Below are positions 1-6,034 of a stretch of 14,156 nucleotides of DNA, piece by piece. The stretch spans positions 1 to 14,156 of the forward strand of contig DAIRSE010000035.1 of the NCBI GenBank assembly GCA_036804525.1, given 5' to 3'. A model generated the notes under the pieces. It was not told the origin of the DNA. It worked only from the letters and a program-made list of their open reading frames with translations, and did no database searches. Origin of the DNA: JBFLVT01 sp036804525. Lineage in GTDB: Bacteria; Bacillota; Desulfotomaculia; Desulfotomaculales; JASEER01. Position 1 is the stretch's first letter. Each line of letters starts with the position of its first letter. The translations under genes and the position numbers were made by a program.

Positions 1-406
1 GGGGGTTGATCTCCAGCTTTTTAGCAATAGCGAAGGTTACCGGAACGACAAGCAAGACCGTGGTAACATTGTCGAGGAAAGCCGACAGAATGGCGGTGAC
101 GGCGGCCAGTGAAGCCATGATGGCCAGTGGCTGCCCTTTAGCCGCCTTGGCGGCTTTGATGGCTAGAAACTCGAAGACGCCGGTCTCCCGTGTGACGCCG
201 ACGATGATCATCATCCCGACCAGCAGGCCGATGGTGTTCCAGTCAATTGCATGTACGGCGCTTTCAGGCTCAAGGATGCCGGCCAGAACGACTAGGGCGG
301 CACCGCAAAAGGCGGCTACGGCCCGATGCACTTTTTCTGAAACGATCACGGCATAGGTTATCAAAAACACGGCTGTGGCAATAGTAACTTGGTACTGTTC
401 GATCAT
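1..406 (-). CDS. ArsB/NhaD-type permease, partial (C-terminal part beyond left edge)
   Basis: This is the first 135 codons of an ion-transporter-superfamily membrane permease; the rest lies outside the window. The ATG at 406-404 follows a TAAGGAGG ribosome binding site (about 413-420). The visible protein begins MIEQYQV, has hydrophobic segments near residues 8-24 and 30-46, and carries the LSAFLDNVTTVLL motif of the ArsB/NhaD/P-permease group around residues 107-119. Read by eye it differs from the full-length paralogue at 2934-4343 at only 13 of 135 positions (about 90% identity). It lies 27 bases downstream of a CBS-domain gene and two genes downstream of a DASS permease, the same order as the other copy. 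Substrate is unknown; members of this family move arsenite, protons/sodium or organic and inorganic anions. Family is well supported, function is not. Confidence 0.9.
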   Translation of the reverse strand, partial: MIEQYQVTIATAVFLITYAVIVSEKVHRAVAAFCGAALVVLAGILEPESAVHAIDWNTIGLLVGMMIIVGVTRETGVFEFLAIKAAKAAKGQPLAIMASLAAVTAILSAFLDNVTTVLLVVPVTFAIAKKLEINP

Positions 407-433
407 GATACGCCTCCTTATTAACCGGATTCA

Positions 434-913
434 CTACTGATTGATGATGAGGTCGGATACCTCGTCAAAGATCTCCCTGCTCCGCAGGATGCCGATCACT
501 TTGCCGTCCTCGATGACCGGCAGGGTCTGAATCCCGTGGGAAACCATCAGGTGCACGGCCTTAGTAATCGGGTCTTGTGCGTCGATGGTAATGAAACTGA
601 TCGGCCGCATGACCTCGCGGACTTTCTTGTAAGCTTCCTCCCTGCATTTCGCTTCCAGGAACCCGCGCCAGAATACGGGCAGGGTCCATTTATCGGTTAC
701 CAGAAACTCCGGCTGCAAAGCTTCGAGGACGGAATGGAAACTGACGAAGCCCGCTGGCTTGCCGGCGTCATCCAAAACCAGCACGTTGCGGTAGCCGGAG
801 CCGGCGGTGCTTTTCAGCAACGCCACGGCATCTTTTACCGTCTGCTCCAGCCGGACAGTCGGGCATTTTTCTAGAGGAATCATCAATTCCTTGGCCGTCC
901 TTTCGTACGGCAC
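434..913 (-). CDS. CBS-pair regulatory protein (cassette 2)
   Basis: A small soluble protein of 159 residues made of two CBS repeats: the first begins at KELMIPLEKCPTV, the second at REVMRPISFITIDAQDP and includes SHGIQTLPVIEDGKVIGIL. CBS pairs commonly bind AMP, ATP or S-adenosylmethionine and regulate a partner protein, here probably one of the flanking permeases (inference). I chose the GTG at 913-911, preceded by GGGGGATG at about 7 bases, because the two paralogues start at the equivalent residue. An upstream ATG at 1030 would add 39 residues unlike either paralogue and overlap the DASS gene by 50 bases. The linker between the repeats contains W-T-LPVFW-R-GFL followed by AKCREEA, shared with the CBS protein at 4336-4851. 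Identity with that paralogue is roughly 45% by eye. It sits 67 bases after the DASS gene. Confidence 0.85.
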   Translation of the reverse strand: MPYERTAKELMIPLEKCPTVRLEQTVKDAVALLKSTAGSGYRNVLVLDDAGKPAGFVSFHSVLEALQPEFLVTDKWTLPVFWRGFLEAKCREEAYKKVREVMRPISFITIDAQDPITKAVHLMVSHGIQTLPVIEDGKVIGILRSREIFDEVSDLIINQ

Positions 914-980
914 GGTGACATCCCCCGTTTCCGCTGAACTTAATGTTCGTAAGAGGGCATCTTGGCCGGCGTCAGCGCAA

Positions 981-2447
981 TTAACGGACCAGCGCGGGTA
1001 TGCCGAGCAAAGGCCAAATCGTAACGGCAAACAGTACCACCAACAGCAGACAGACGATGCTCATAGGGATGCCGGTAAGGAAGAATTCTCCGGTTGAAAA
1101 CTGTTTCGACTGGTAGGCGATGGCGTTTGGCGCGGCTCCTACCAGCAGCATAAAGGGAAGTGCCGCCATAGCCAGGGCCGTATAAAGGATAAGGTCGGAA
1201 TTCACGCCCAGGTAGTTGGCGATGACCAGCGCCACCGGCAGGGTGATGGCGATGGCGGCAACATTCATGATGAAGTTGGTCAAGACGAGGACCAGGAAGG
1301 CAATGGCAGCCACGAAGAACAGCCACGGTGCGTTTTGGAACATCGTCAGCCAGTTGACGGCCATCCACTGGGCGGCACCCGTCTGCCAGAGCGCAAAGCC
1401 GATGCTCATCGCGCCGCTGAAAAGCAGGACGATGTTCCAGGGAACTTTCTTTTCCAGGTCTTCCACGGTGAAAAGTCCTGTCAGGAAGAAAAGGATGCCG
1501 GCGGCCAGGAGCGGCACCGACCGGTTGAGCTGGGCCAGCGCGGGAATGAAATTCTGCAGGGCCAGGACGGCCACCACGGCGGCCGCAACCAGGGCGACGA
1601 AGATCTCCTGTTTAGTGACGGGGCCGAGCTTCTTATACATTTCCCCGACGCGTTCTTTAAGTCCCGGAATGGTATTCCGCTCCGGCTTGAAGAAGACAAA
1701 GGCAATGAGCGCCCAGATAATGAAGACCATAGCCCAGCCGTACGGGGCCATCGCTTTGGTCAGCTGGAGAAAAGTCAGCTCGTTCCCGGTGAACTCCTTG
1801 TAGAAACCGGCGGCCACCGGGTTACGCGCCGCGCCCAGCATGGTGCACATGCTGCCGGCGCCGGCGGCGTAAGCCATGCCGATGAAAAGGCCTTTGCCGA
1901 ATTTCGTAGGGCGTTCGTCTTCGCCATACAGACTCATGATCACGAGCAGGATGGGAAACATCGTCGCCGCTACGGCGGTGTGCGCCATGAGGTGGGTCAG
2001 TCCTGCGGTTACGATGAAGGTTCCCAGGAGAATCATCCGGGTGTTTTCCCCGACAACCCCCAGCATTTTGAAAGCCAGGCGGCGGGTCAGACCGGCCTTG
2101 GTGAAAGCCAGACCGAGCAGTAGAGACCCGAAGATGAACATGACCGACGGGTCCATAAAGTCTCTGAAGGCGTCGCTGGCCGGGCGGATCAAGAACATCG
2201 CCTGGACAACGCCGATCATGATACTCGTGACCCCGATGGGGATGACTTCAAAAACCCACCAGATACCGGCAAGGAGGAACAGGCCGATGGCCAGCTGGCC
2301 CTGGCGGCTTAAGGCGAACTCCTTCCCCTGCGGGTCGACGGCCGGCGCCAGTGGCGGCAGGAAGTAGAATAGAGCGAAAGCGCCGATGCCGAGGAAAATG
2401 AACAGGGTTTTTCGCCAGTCAATTGCTTGGTTGCTGGCTGTAGACAT
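981..2447 (-). CDS. DASS/SLC13-family anion permease (cassette 2)
   Basis: A 488-residue polytopic membrane protein of the divalent anion:sodium symporter type (SLC13/DASS), with repeated hydrophobic segments and the usual two-repeat layout. Recognisable parts are WWVFEVIPIGVT near residue 63, MAHTAVAATMFPIL near 155, FSGAMSIGFALW near 343, TNFIMNVAAIAITLP near 389 and GAAPNAIAYQSKQF near 436. In characterised members such as VcINDY both binding-site hairpins carry SNT motifs; here the aligned positions read AHT and MNV, so the substrate or coupling ion may differ. The ATG at 2447 follows GAGGTGAT. It is roughly two-thirds identical by eye to the DASS protein at 6035-7504 and heads the second operon. 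DASS proteins have been proposed as sulfate importers in sulfate reducers, but dicarboxylate, sulfate or another anion all remain possible. Confidence 0.9.
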   Translation of the reverse strand: MSTASNQAIDWRKTLFIFLGIGAFALFYFLPPLAPAVDPQGKEFALSRQGQLAIGLFLLAGIWWVFEVIPIGVTSIMIGVVQAMFLIRPASDAFRDFMDPSVMFIFGSLLLGLAFTKAGLTRRLAFKMLGVVGENTRMILLGTFIVTAGLTHLMAHTAVAATMFPILLVIMSLYGEDERPTKFGKGLFIGMAYAAGAGSMCTMLGAARNPVAAGFYKEFTGNELTFLQLTKAMAPYGWAMVFIIWALIAFVFFKPERNTIPGLKERVGEMYKKLGPVTKQEIFVALVAAAVVAVLALQNFIPALAQLNRSVPLLAAGILFFLTGLFTVEDLEKKVPWNIVLLFSGAMSIGFALWQTGAAQWMAVNWLTMFQNAPWLFFVAAIAFLVLVLTNFIMNVAAIAITLPVALVIANYLGVNSDLILYTALAMAALPFMLLVGAAPNAIAYQSKQFSTGEFFLTGIPMSIVCLLLVVLFAVTIWPLLGIPALVR

Positions 2448-2528
2448 GCGATCACCTCTTCAAACTTCTTTAAGGTCAATATACTCTGCGGTACGCCTTT
2501 CGCTGGTCACCCCCTTCGATTCTTAAAG

Positions 2529-2537
2529 TAGTGACAA
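2529..2537 (-). repeat. TTGTCACTA element, copy A
   Basis: The plus strand reads TAGTGACAA; on the coding strand it is TTGTCACTAC followed by TTTAAG. It lies 82 bases upstream of the start codon of the DASS gene at 2447. It is one of five exact 9-base copies in the window, all outside genes. Confidence 0.6.
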
Positions 2538-2564
2538 CCAGCAGAACTTTATAAGGTTTATGAC

Positions 2565-2591
2565 ATATTACGCAAAGCCAACGGATGTCAA
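2565..2591 (-). promoter_or_regulatory. Possible sigma-A promoter of the second DASS operon
   Basis: On the minus strand TTGACA (2591-2586) is followed after only 15 bases by TAATAT (2570-2565). The -35 is a perfect match but the spacer is shorter than usual. An alternative -10, TATAAA, lies slightly further downstream with a weak -35. The site falls between copies A and B of the repeated element. Confidence 0.35.
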
Positions 2592-2595
2592 ATTT

Positions 2596-2613
2596 CTTAA
2601 GATGTAATGACAA
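2596..2613 (-). repeat. TTGTCATTA element, copy B, with CTTAAG extension
   Basis: The plus strand reads CTTAAGATGTAATGAC (2596-2611) then AA. It matches copy C at 8680-8695 at 15 of 16 positions. Its TAATGACAA core starts 158 bases upstream of the DASS start codon at 2447, the same distance that copy E has from the transposase-like gene. Confidence 0.55.
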
Positions 2614-2644
2614 CATTGTGAAAAGCATAACTTGCTGTGTTATT

Positions 2645-2674
2645 AAAAAAGCGTTTCGCGCTGCTCTTTAACGC
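2645..2674 (-). terminator. Possible rho-independent terminator (minus strand)
   Basis: On the minus strand GCGTT (2674-2670) can pair with AACGC (2655-2651), with an inner AGCG/CGCT option, and a run of six T follows immediately (2650-2645). The stem is short, so this is tentative. It would back up the hairpin at 2728-2759. Confidence 0.35.
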
Positions 2675-2727
2675 CTGAAAAAAGCTTGCAGTCAACTGAA
2701 AAACTGTCATTGCGCTGCATAAAATAA

Positions 2728-2759
2728 GGGTGGCATGATCCCTAAAGGATCACCCACCC
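2728..2759 (-). terminator. Possible terminator hairpin after the first transport operon
   Basis: GGGTGG and GATCC on the left pair with GGATC and CCACCC on the right around the loop CTAAA, with one bulge. On the minus strand the stem is followed by TTATTTTA. It lies about 175 bases after the stop codon of the ArsB/NhaD gene at 2934. Confidence 0.5.
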
Positions 2760-2933
2760 CAGTTGATCCAAGTCCTTGAAACCCGGCCGGCCGGGCCAAC
2801 GCGTTGACAGTTCGGTTTTAGGTTTTTCGTCTTTTTAACTAATCAAAGTATACAGGAGGCTTTTCTATTCTGACAAGACGTTCAGTTTTTCCTTCAGCCG
2901 AATCCGCAAATCCGGTTCCAATTGGTCCTTAAG

Positions 2934-4343
2934 TTAAGCCGTTCTGCGTTTCTGTTTAGCTGACTCAGCTTCGACCAGTCTGCGCCCGGCCCAAACCAGG
3001 ACGACGGCAACTAAGATAGCGGCGCCCAAGGTCGCCAGGATGGTGGGTACGGTTGGAAGGACGTACCACAACAGGATGTAGGCCGTAGAAAGAACGATAG
3101 ACATCAGCATCAGGGGGAACGCTATCCTCATAAAACCGACGAAGGTGATAGGAAGACCCCGCTTTTCGGCCATTCCGACGACTACGACGTTGGCCGAGGC
3201 TCCAATGATGGTCCCGTTGCCGCCGAGGCAGGCGCCCAACGACAAGCACCACCACAAGAATTGCAGGTCGTAGTTGGACATATGGGCGAGTTCACCCATG
3301 TCCTTGATCAGCGGAATCATCGTCGCCACAAAGGGGATGTTGTCGACGAAGGCCGAGGCGATAGCCGAGATCCACAGAATAAGCATCCCTGTCGGGACCA
3401 TTACGCCGCCGGTCACTTCCAGGCTGAACTTGGCCAGGGCTTCGATCACGCCGACTTCCTCAAGTGCTCCGACGACTACGAAAAGACCGATGAAGAAGAA
3501 GATCACCGGCCACTCTACCTGGCCCAGAGGATGCTCGGGTTCTGCCCGCGTAATCAGGAGCAGCAGGCTGGCGCCGGCGAGGGCGATAACGCTGGATTCA
3601 AGATGGAGCGCCTGATGCAGCAAAAAGCCCAGGATCACCACGCTGATCACAAACAGGCATTGCTTCAGCAGGGTTATATCCTTCAGTTCATCCCTTTCGT
3701 TAAACTCGAAAATTCTGTCCCTCACCTCCGCCGGAACGCGGAGCTGCTTCCTGTAAATGAGCTGAAGAACGAATACAGTGCAGACGTGGATCAGGATAAT
3801 GGCCGGCGTAAGGTTGATAACGAAATCCATGAACCCCAAACCGGTGGCGCTGCCGATCATAATGTTCGGCGGGTCGCCGATCAGGGTCGCGGTACCCCCG
3901 ATGTTGGACGAGAGGATTTCGGCGATCAGGAAGGGAAGAGGGGTTATCTCCAGTTTACGGGCGATAGCGAAGGTTACAGGGACCACGAGCAGCACTGTGG
4001 TTACGTTGTCGAGAAAAGCGGACAGAACGGCGGTTACGGCGGCAAGGGAGGCCATAATCGCCAGGGGCTGCCCTTTGGCGGCTTTAGCCGCCTTAATGGC
4101 AAGGAACTCAAACACGCCGGTTTCTCTTGTGATACCGACGACAATCATCATCCCGACGAGCAGGCCGATGGTGTTCCAGTCAATGGCCTCCACCGCGTGT
4201 TCGGGGGTCAGGATGCCGGCCAGGATGACCAGGGCGGCACCGCAAAAGGCAGCCACTGCCCGGTGAATCTTCTCCGAAACGATAACGGCGTAAGTAACAA
4301 GAAAAACGGCAGTGGCGATAAATACCTGATATTGCTCAAGCAT
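2934..4343 (-). CDS. ArsB/NhaD-type permease (cassette 1, full length)
   Basis: A 469-residue polytopic membrane permease of the ArsB/NhaD group of the ion-transporter superfamily. Two inverted-repeat-like halves are visible. The first has SAFLDNVTTVLL (residues 108-119) and GGTATLIGDPPN (149-160); the second has SAFVDNIPF (330-338) and GGNGTIIGASAN (374-385). The GTATLIGDPPN signature is the one shared with P-permeases and ArsB-like proteins. A charged cytoplasmic loop lies near residues 199-224 and the C-terminus is basic. The ATG at 4343 overlaps the end of the upstream CBS gene by 8 bases, implying translational coupling. This is the last gene of the first operon. Its first 135 residues are about 90% identical to the truncated paralogue at the left edge. 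Arsenite, sodium/proton or anion transport cannot be distinguished from sequence; no ars regulator or reductase is nearby. Confidence 0.9.
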   Translation of the reverse strand: MLEQYQVFIATAVFLVTYAVIVSEKIHRAVAAFCGAALVILAGILTPEHAVEAIDWNTIGLLVGMMIVVGITRETGVFEFLAIKAAKAAKGQPLAIMASLAAVTAVLSAFLDNVTTVLLVVPVTFAIARKLEITPLPFLIAEILSSNIGGTATLIGDPPNIMIGSATGLGFMDFVINLTPAIILIHVCTVFVLQLIYRKQLRVPAEVRDRIFEFNERDELKDITLLKQCLFVISVVILGFLLHQALHLESSVIALAGASLLLLITRAEPEHPLGQVEWPVIFFFIGLFVVVGALEEVGVIEALAKFSLEVTGGVMVPTGMLILWISAIASAFVDNIPFVATMIPLIKDMGELAHMSNYDLQFLWWCLSLGACLGGNGTIIGASANVVVVGMAEKRGLPITFVGFMRIAFPLMLMSIVLSTAYILLWYVLPTVPTILATLGAAILVAVVLVWAGRRLVEAESAKQKRRTA

Positions 4344-4851
4344 GGTCCTTTTTCACCCTACCTTGTTCTTCAGATTCGCTGGTGAAGAGATGGCCTATTT
4401 CATTAAAGACCTCGGTTAGTCTAACCAGGCCAAGGACGCGATCCCCTTCAACGACCGGGAGCGCCCCCACGTTATTGCTGACCATAGCGTGGACAGCCCT
4501 GGTCAAGGGGTCGCCGGCACGAACGGCCAGCACGTCTATCGGGTCCATGATTTCTTGGACCTTCCGCCTGGCTTCCTGCCGGCACTTGGCCGACAGGAAA
4601 CCAGGCCAGAAAACGGGCAGGGACCAGTTGGGCGTAACCACGAAGTCCGGCTCCAGAGTCTGCAGCAGAGTTCGGGAGCTCAGAATGCCAACCGGTTTTC
4701 GGTCATCGTCCAATACCAGCACGCACTGATGTCCCGCCTGCATCCCGCGCAGCAGGACATTGACGGCCTCCTGGACGGTATCGTGCTGTATGACGGTCGG
4801 GCATTCATTCAGGGGAAGCATGACCTCTCTAACCGCTTTCTCTGACGGCAT
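4336..4851 (-). CDS. CBS-pair regulatory protein (cassette 1, next to ArsB-type permease)
   Basis: A 171-residue soluble protein with two CBS repeats: VREVMLPLNECPTV to about residue 68, and VQEIMDPIDVLAVRAGDP onward, with NNVGALPVVEGDRVLGLVRL near the end. Between them sits W-S-LPVFW-P-GFL followed by AKCRQEA, almost the same linker as in the CBS protein at 434-913. CBS pairs usually bind adenosyl ligands; here it probably modulates the permease whose gene it overlaps by 8 bases (inference from coupling). The ATG at 4851 follows GGAGGGAGGAT, and the start lies inside the last 23 bases of the carbonic anhydrase gene. The C-terminal tail is charged (ESEEQGRVKKDHA) and absent from the paralogues. 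Confidence 0.88.
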   Translation of the reverse strand: MPSEKAVREVMLPLNECPTVIQHDTVQEAVNVLLRGMQAGHQCVLVLDDDRKPVGILSSRTLLQTLEPDFVVTPNWSLPVFWPGFLSAKCRQEARRKVQEIMDPIDVLAVRAGDPLTRAVHAMVSNNVGALPVVEGDRVLGLVRLTEVFNEIGHLFTSESEEQGRVKKDHA

Positions 4852-5416
4852 AAGATCCTCCCTCCGAGGATTGCTGCCTGTACCCCCTCAAAAGCTCGGC
4901 GTTAACGGCCAGTACTTCGTGCATAAACTCTTTCAACGCGTCCGGGACGGTCTGCAGCCGTTCCACATCAGCTTCGGTGGCGACAATCTGCCCCGGTGGC
5001 ACGTAGGTGTTATCCGGTAGGTCAGCGCCCATCACCATCGCCCCGTGTCCGATAAAACAGCCCCGGCCGATGGACGTCTTAAAAACGACGGCCCGAAAGC
5101 CGATAAAGCTCCCCGTCCCTACGAAGCAGGGTCCGTGCACAATGGCTCCGTGGGCGATGCTGCAGTTGGATCCGATCTCGATGGAGGTATTCATGAGGGC
5201 GTGCATAATTACTCCGTCCTGGACATTGGTGTTTTCGCCGATGATGATCGGATGTCCTTCGTCGGCCCGGAGAACAGCTCCCGGACAGATAATCACGCCC
5301 TTATTAACGGTAACCGCGCCGATCAGCACGGCGGCCTCGTCGACATAGGCCTCAGAGGATACCAGAGGCAGGGCCGGCTGCTCCTGCCAGGCGGTAAGGG
5401 GACCGGCTCTCAACAT
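4829..5416 (-). CDS. Gamma-class carbonic anhydrase (CamH-like)
   Basis: A 195-residue left-handed beta-helix protein that should interconvert CO2 and bicarbonate in the cytoplasm as a trimer with metal sites between subunits. The three metal-ligand histidines of Cam are visible as His72 (DGVIMHAL), His89 and His94 (SIAHGAIVHGP). Arg50, Asp52 and Glu53 (VLRADEG) and Gln67-Asp68 match other active-site residues of Cam. The acidic loop carrying the proton-shuttle Glu84 in Cam is missing, as in CamH-type enzymes; there is no signal peptide, so it should be cytoplasmic. The C-terminal helix region resembles Cam (VATEADVERL, then GYR). The ATG at 5416 follows AAGGAGGG. It lies 15 bases after one CBS gene and overlaps the next by 23. 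Other gamma-CA-like hexapeptide proteins act as acyltransferases or have no known activity, so catalysis is likely but not shown. Confidence 0.88.
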   Translation of the reverse strand: MLRAGPLTAWQEQPALPLVSSEAYVDEAAVLIGAVTVNKGVIICPGAVLRADEGHPIIIGENTNVQDGVIMHALMNTSIEIGSNCSIAHGAIVHGPCFVGTGSFIGFRAVVFKTSIGRGCFIGHGAMVMGADLPDNTYVPPGQIVATEADVERLQTVPDALKEFMHEVLAVNAELLRGYRQQSSEGGSYAVRESG

Positions 5417-5431
5417 TGGTTACCCTCCTTG

Positions 5432-5962
5432 TTAACTCTTACTGACAACATTGGCGATTTCCATAAACACTTCGTTAATGCGGATCATCCCGACCACCTT
5501 GCCGTTCTCGGTCACCGGCAGGGAGCCGACGTCGTTCGTGACCATCATATGAACGGCCTTTAAGAGCGGCGCGTCGGCATCAATGGTCAGGAGCTTGAGC
5601 GGGCGCATCACTTCGCTGACCGGGTGCCTGGCTTCCTGCTGGGAGCGCTGGGTGAAGTAGCCGTCCCAGGCCACATCGGGGAGATCGGTGTAGGGGATGG
5701 AGTGGCCGGGAACCTTGGAAGGATCGATGGTGAACTTGGGCTCGATGGCCTTGATCAGGTCCCGAAAAGTCAATAGACCTACGGGCTGCTGGTTCTCGTC
5801 GATGACCAGGACCGAGCGGTGTCCTGCGTATTCGCCCGACTCGAGCCGGGCGAAGGACTTGGTCAGGACTTCGATCGCTTCCTTGACGGTTGCGTTCGTC
5901 GGCACGGTGCTGTATTCCTCAATCGGGATCATTAAGTCGCGCACCTTATGTTCAGCAGGCAT
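5432..5962 (-). CDS. CBS-pair regulatory protein (after DASS permease)
   Basis: A 176-residue soluble protein with two CBS repeats: VRDLMIPIEEYSTVPTNATV with AGHRSVLVIDENQQPVGLL, then VSEVMRPLKLLTIDADAP with NDVGSLPVTENGKVVGMIRI. The ATG at 5962 is preceded by AAGGAGGG. It begins 72 bases after the DASS gene, the position held by the CBS gene at 434-913 in the other cassette. Its linker is different from that of the two ArsB-side paralogues: it lacks LPVFW-x-GFL and instead has IPYTDLPDVAWDGYF followed by QQEARHPV. That may mean it partners a different permease, most simply the DASS protein (inference). Nucleotide sensing is assumed from the family. Confidence 0.87.
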   Translation of the reverse strand: MPAEHKVRDLMIPIEEYSTVPTNATVKEAIEVLTKSFARLESGEYAGHRSVLVIDENQQPVGLLTFRDLIKAIEPKFTIDPSKVPGHSIPYTDLPDVAWDGYFTQRSQQEARHPVSEVMRPLKLLTIDADAPLLKAVHMMVTNDVGSLPVTENGKVVGMIRINEVFMEIANVVSKS

Positions 5963-5994
5963 GCTCTTCCCTCCTTAAAATTATAGGTGGAGGC

Positions 5995-6020
5995 GTTTAG
6001 GAGCTGTGGCACTCCTGAAC
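5995..6020 (-). other. Intercistronic hairpin between DASS and CBS genes
   Basis: GTTTAGGAG (5995-6003) and CTCCTGAAC (6012-6020) form a 9-base inverted repeat with one mismatch and an 8-base loop. No T-run follows on the minus strand, so it is not a standard terminator. It could stabilise or process the mRNA, or cause partial termination. Confidence 0.35.
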
Positions 6021-6034
6021 ACCCCTGTCGTTGA

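Larger units (their letters stand above)
2448..2933. other. Intergenic region between the two transport operons
   Basis: This 486-base stretch separates the end of the first operon from the start of the second. It holds two possible minus-strand terminators (2728-2759 and 2645-2674), two copies of the TAGTGACAA-type element (2529-2537 and 2596-2613), a possible minus-strand promoter (2565-2591) and a perfect 14-base GC palindrome, CCCGGCCGGCCGGG, at 2782-2795. No coding region is convincing. A plus-strand AGGAGG near 2855 has no start codon at a useful distance. Confidence 0.6.

Noticed and set aside
434..1030. Longer version of the CBS protein starting at 1030
   Set aside because: It would overlap the DASS gene by 50 bases and add 39 residues unlike the two paralogues. 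The GTG at 913 has a suitable ribosome binding site and aligns with paralogue starts.
1335..2123. Plus-strand open frame opposite the second DASS gene
   Set aside because: Antisense shadow; the minus strand has a full-length paralogue of the other DASS protein.
2586..2717. Minus-strand 37-codon ORF starting MTVFQLTAS in the intergenic region
   Set aside because: It has no ribosome binding site, crosses a possible terminator and the repeated element, and has no sign of selection.
3261..4385. Long plus-strand open frame (374 codons) opposite the ArsB/NhaD gene
   Set aside because: The opposite strand encodes a clear permease with family motifs. The plus-strand frame is rich in His, Gln, Asp and Gly in the way typical of antisense of a GC-biased hydrophobic gene, and has no ribosome binding site or recognisable domain.
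5963..5990. TATAAT-like sequence just upstream of the CBS gene at 5962 as an internal promoter
   Set aside because: Transcription would start within or past the ribosome binding site, and there is no -35 at the right distance.
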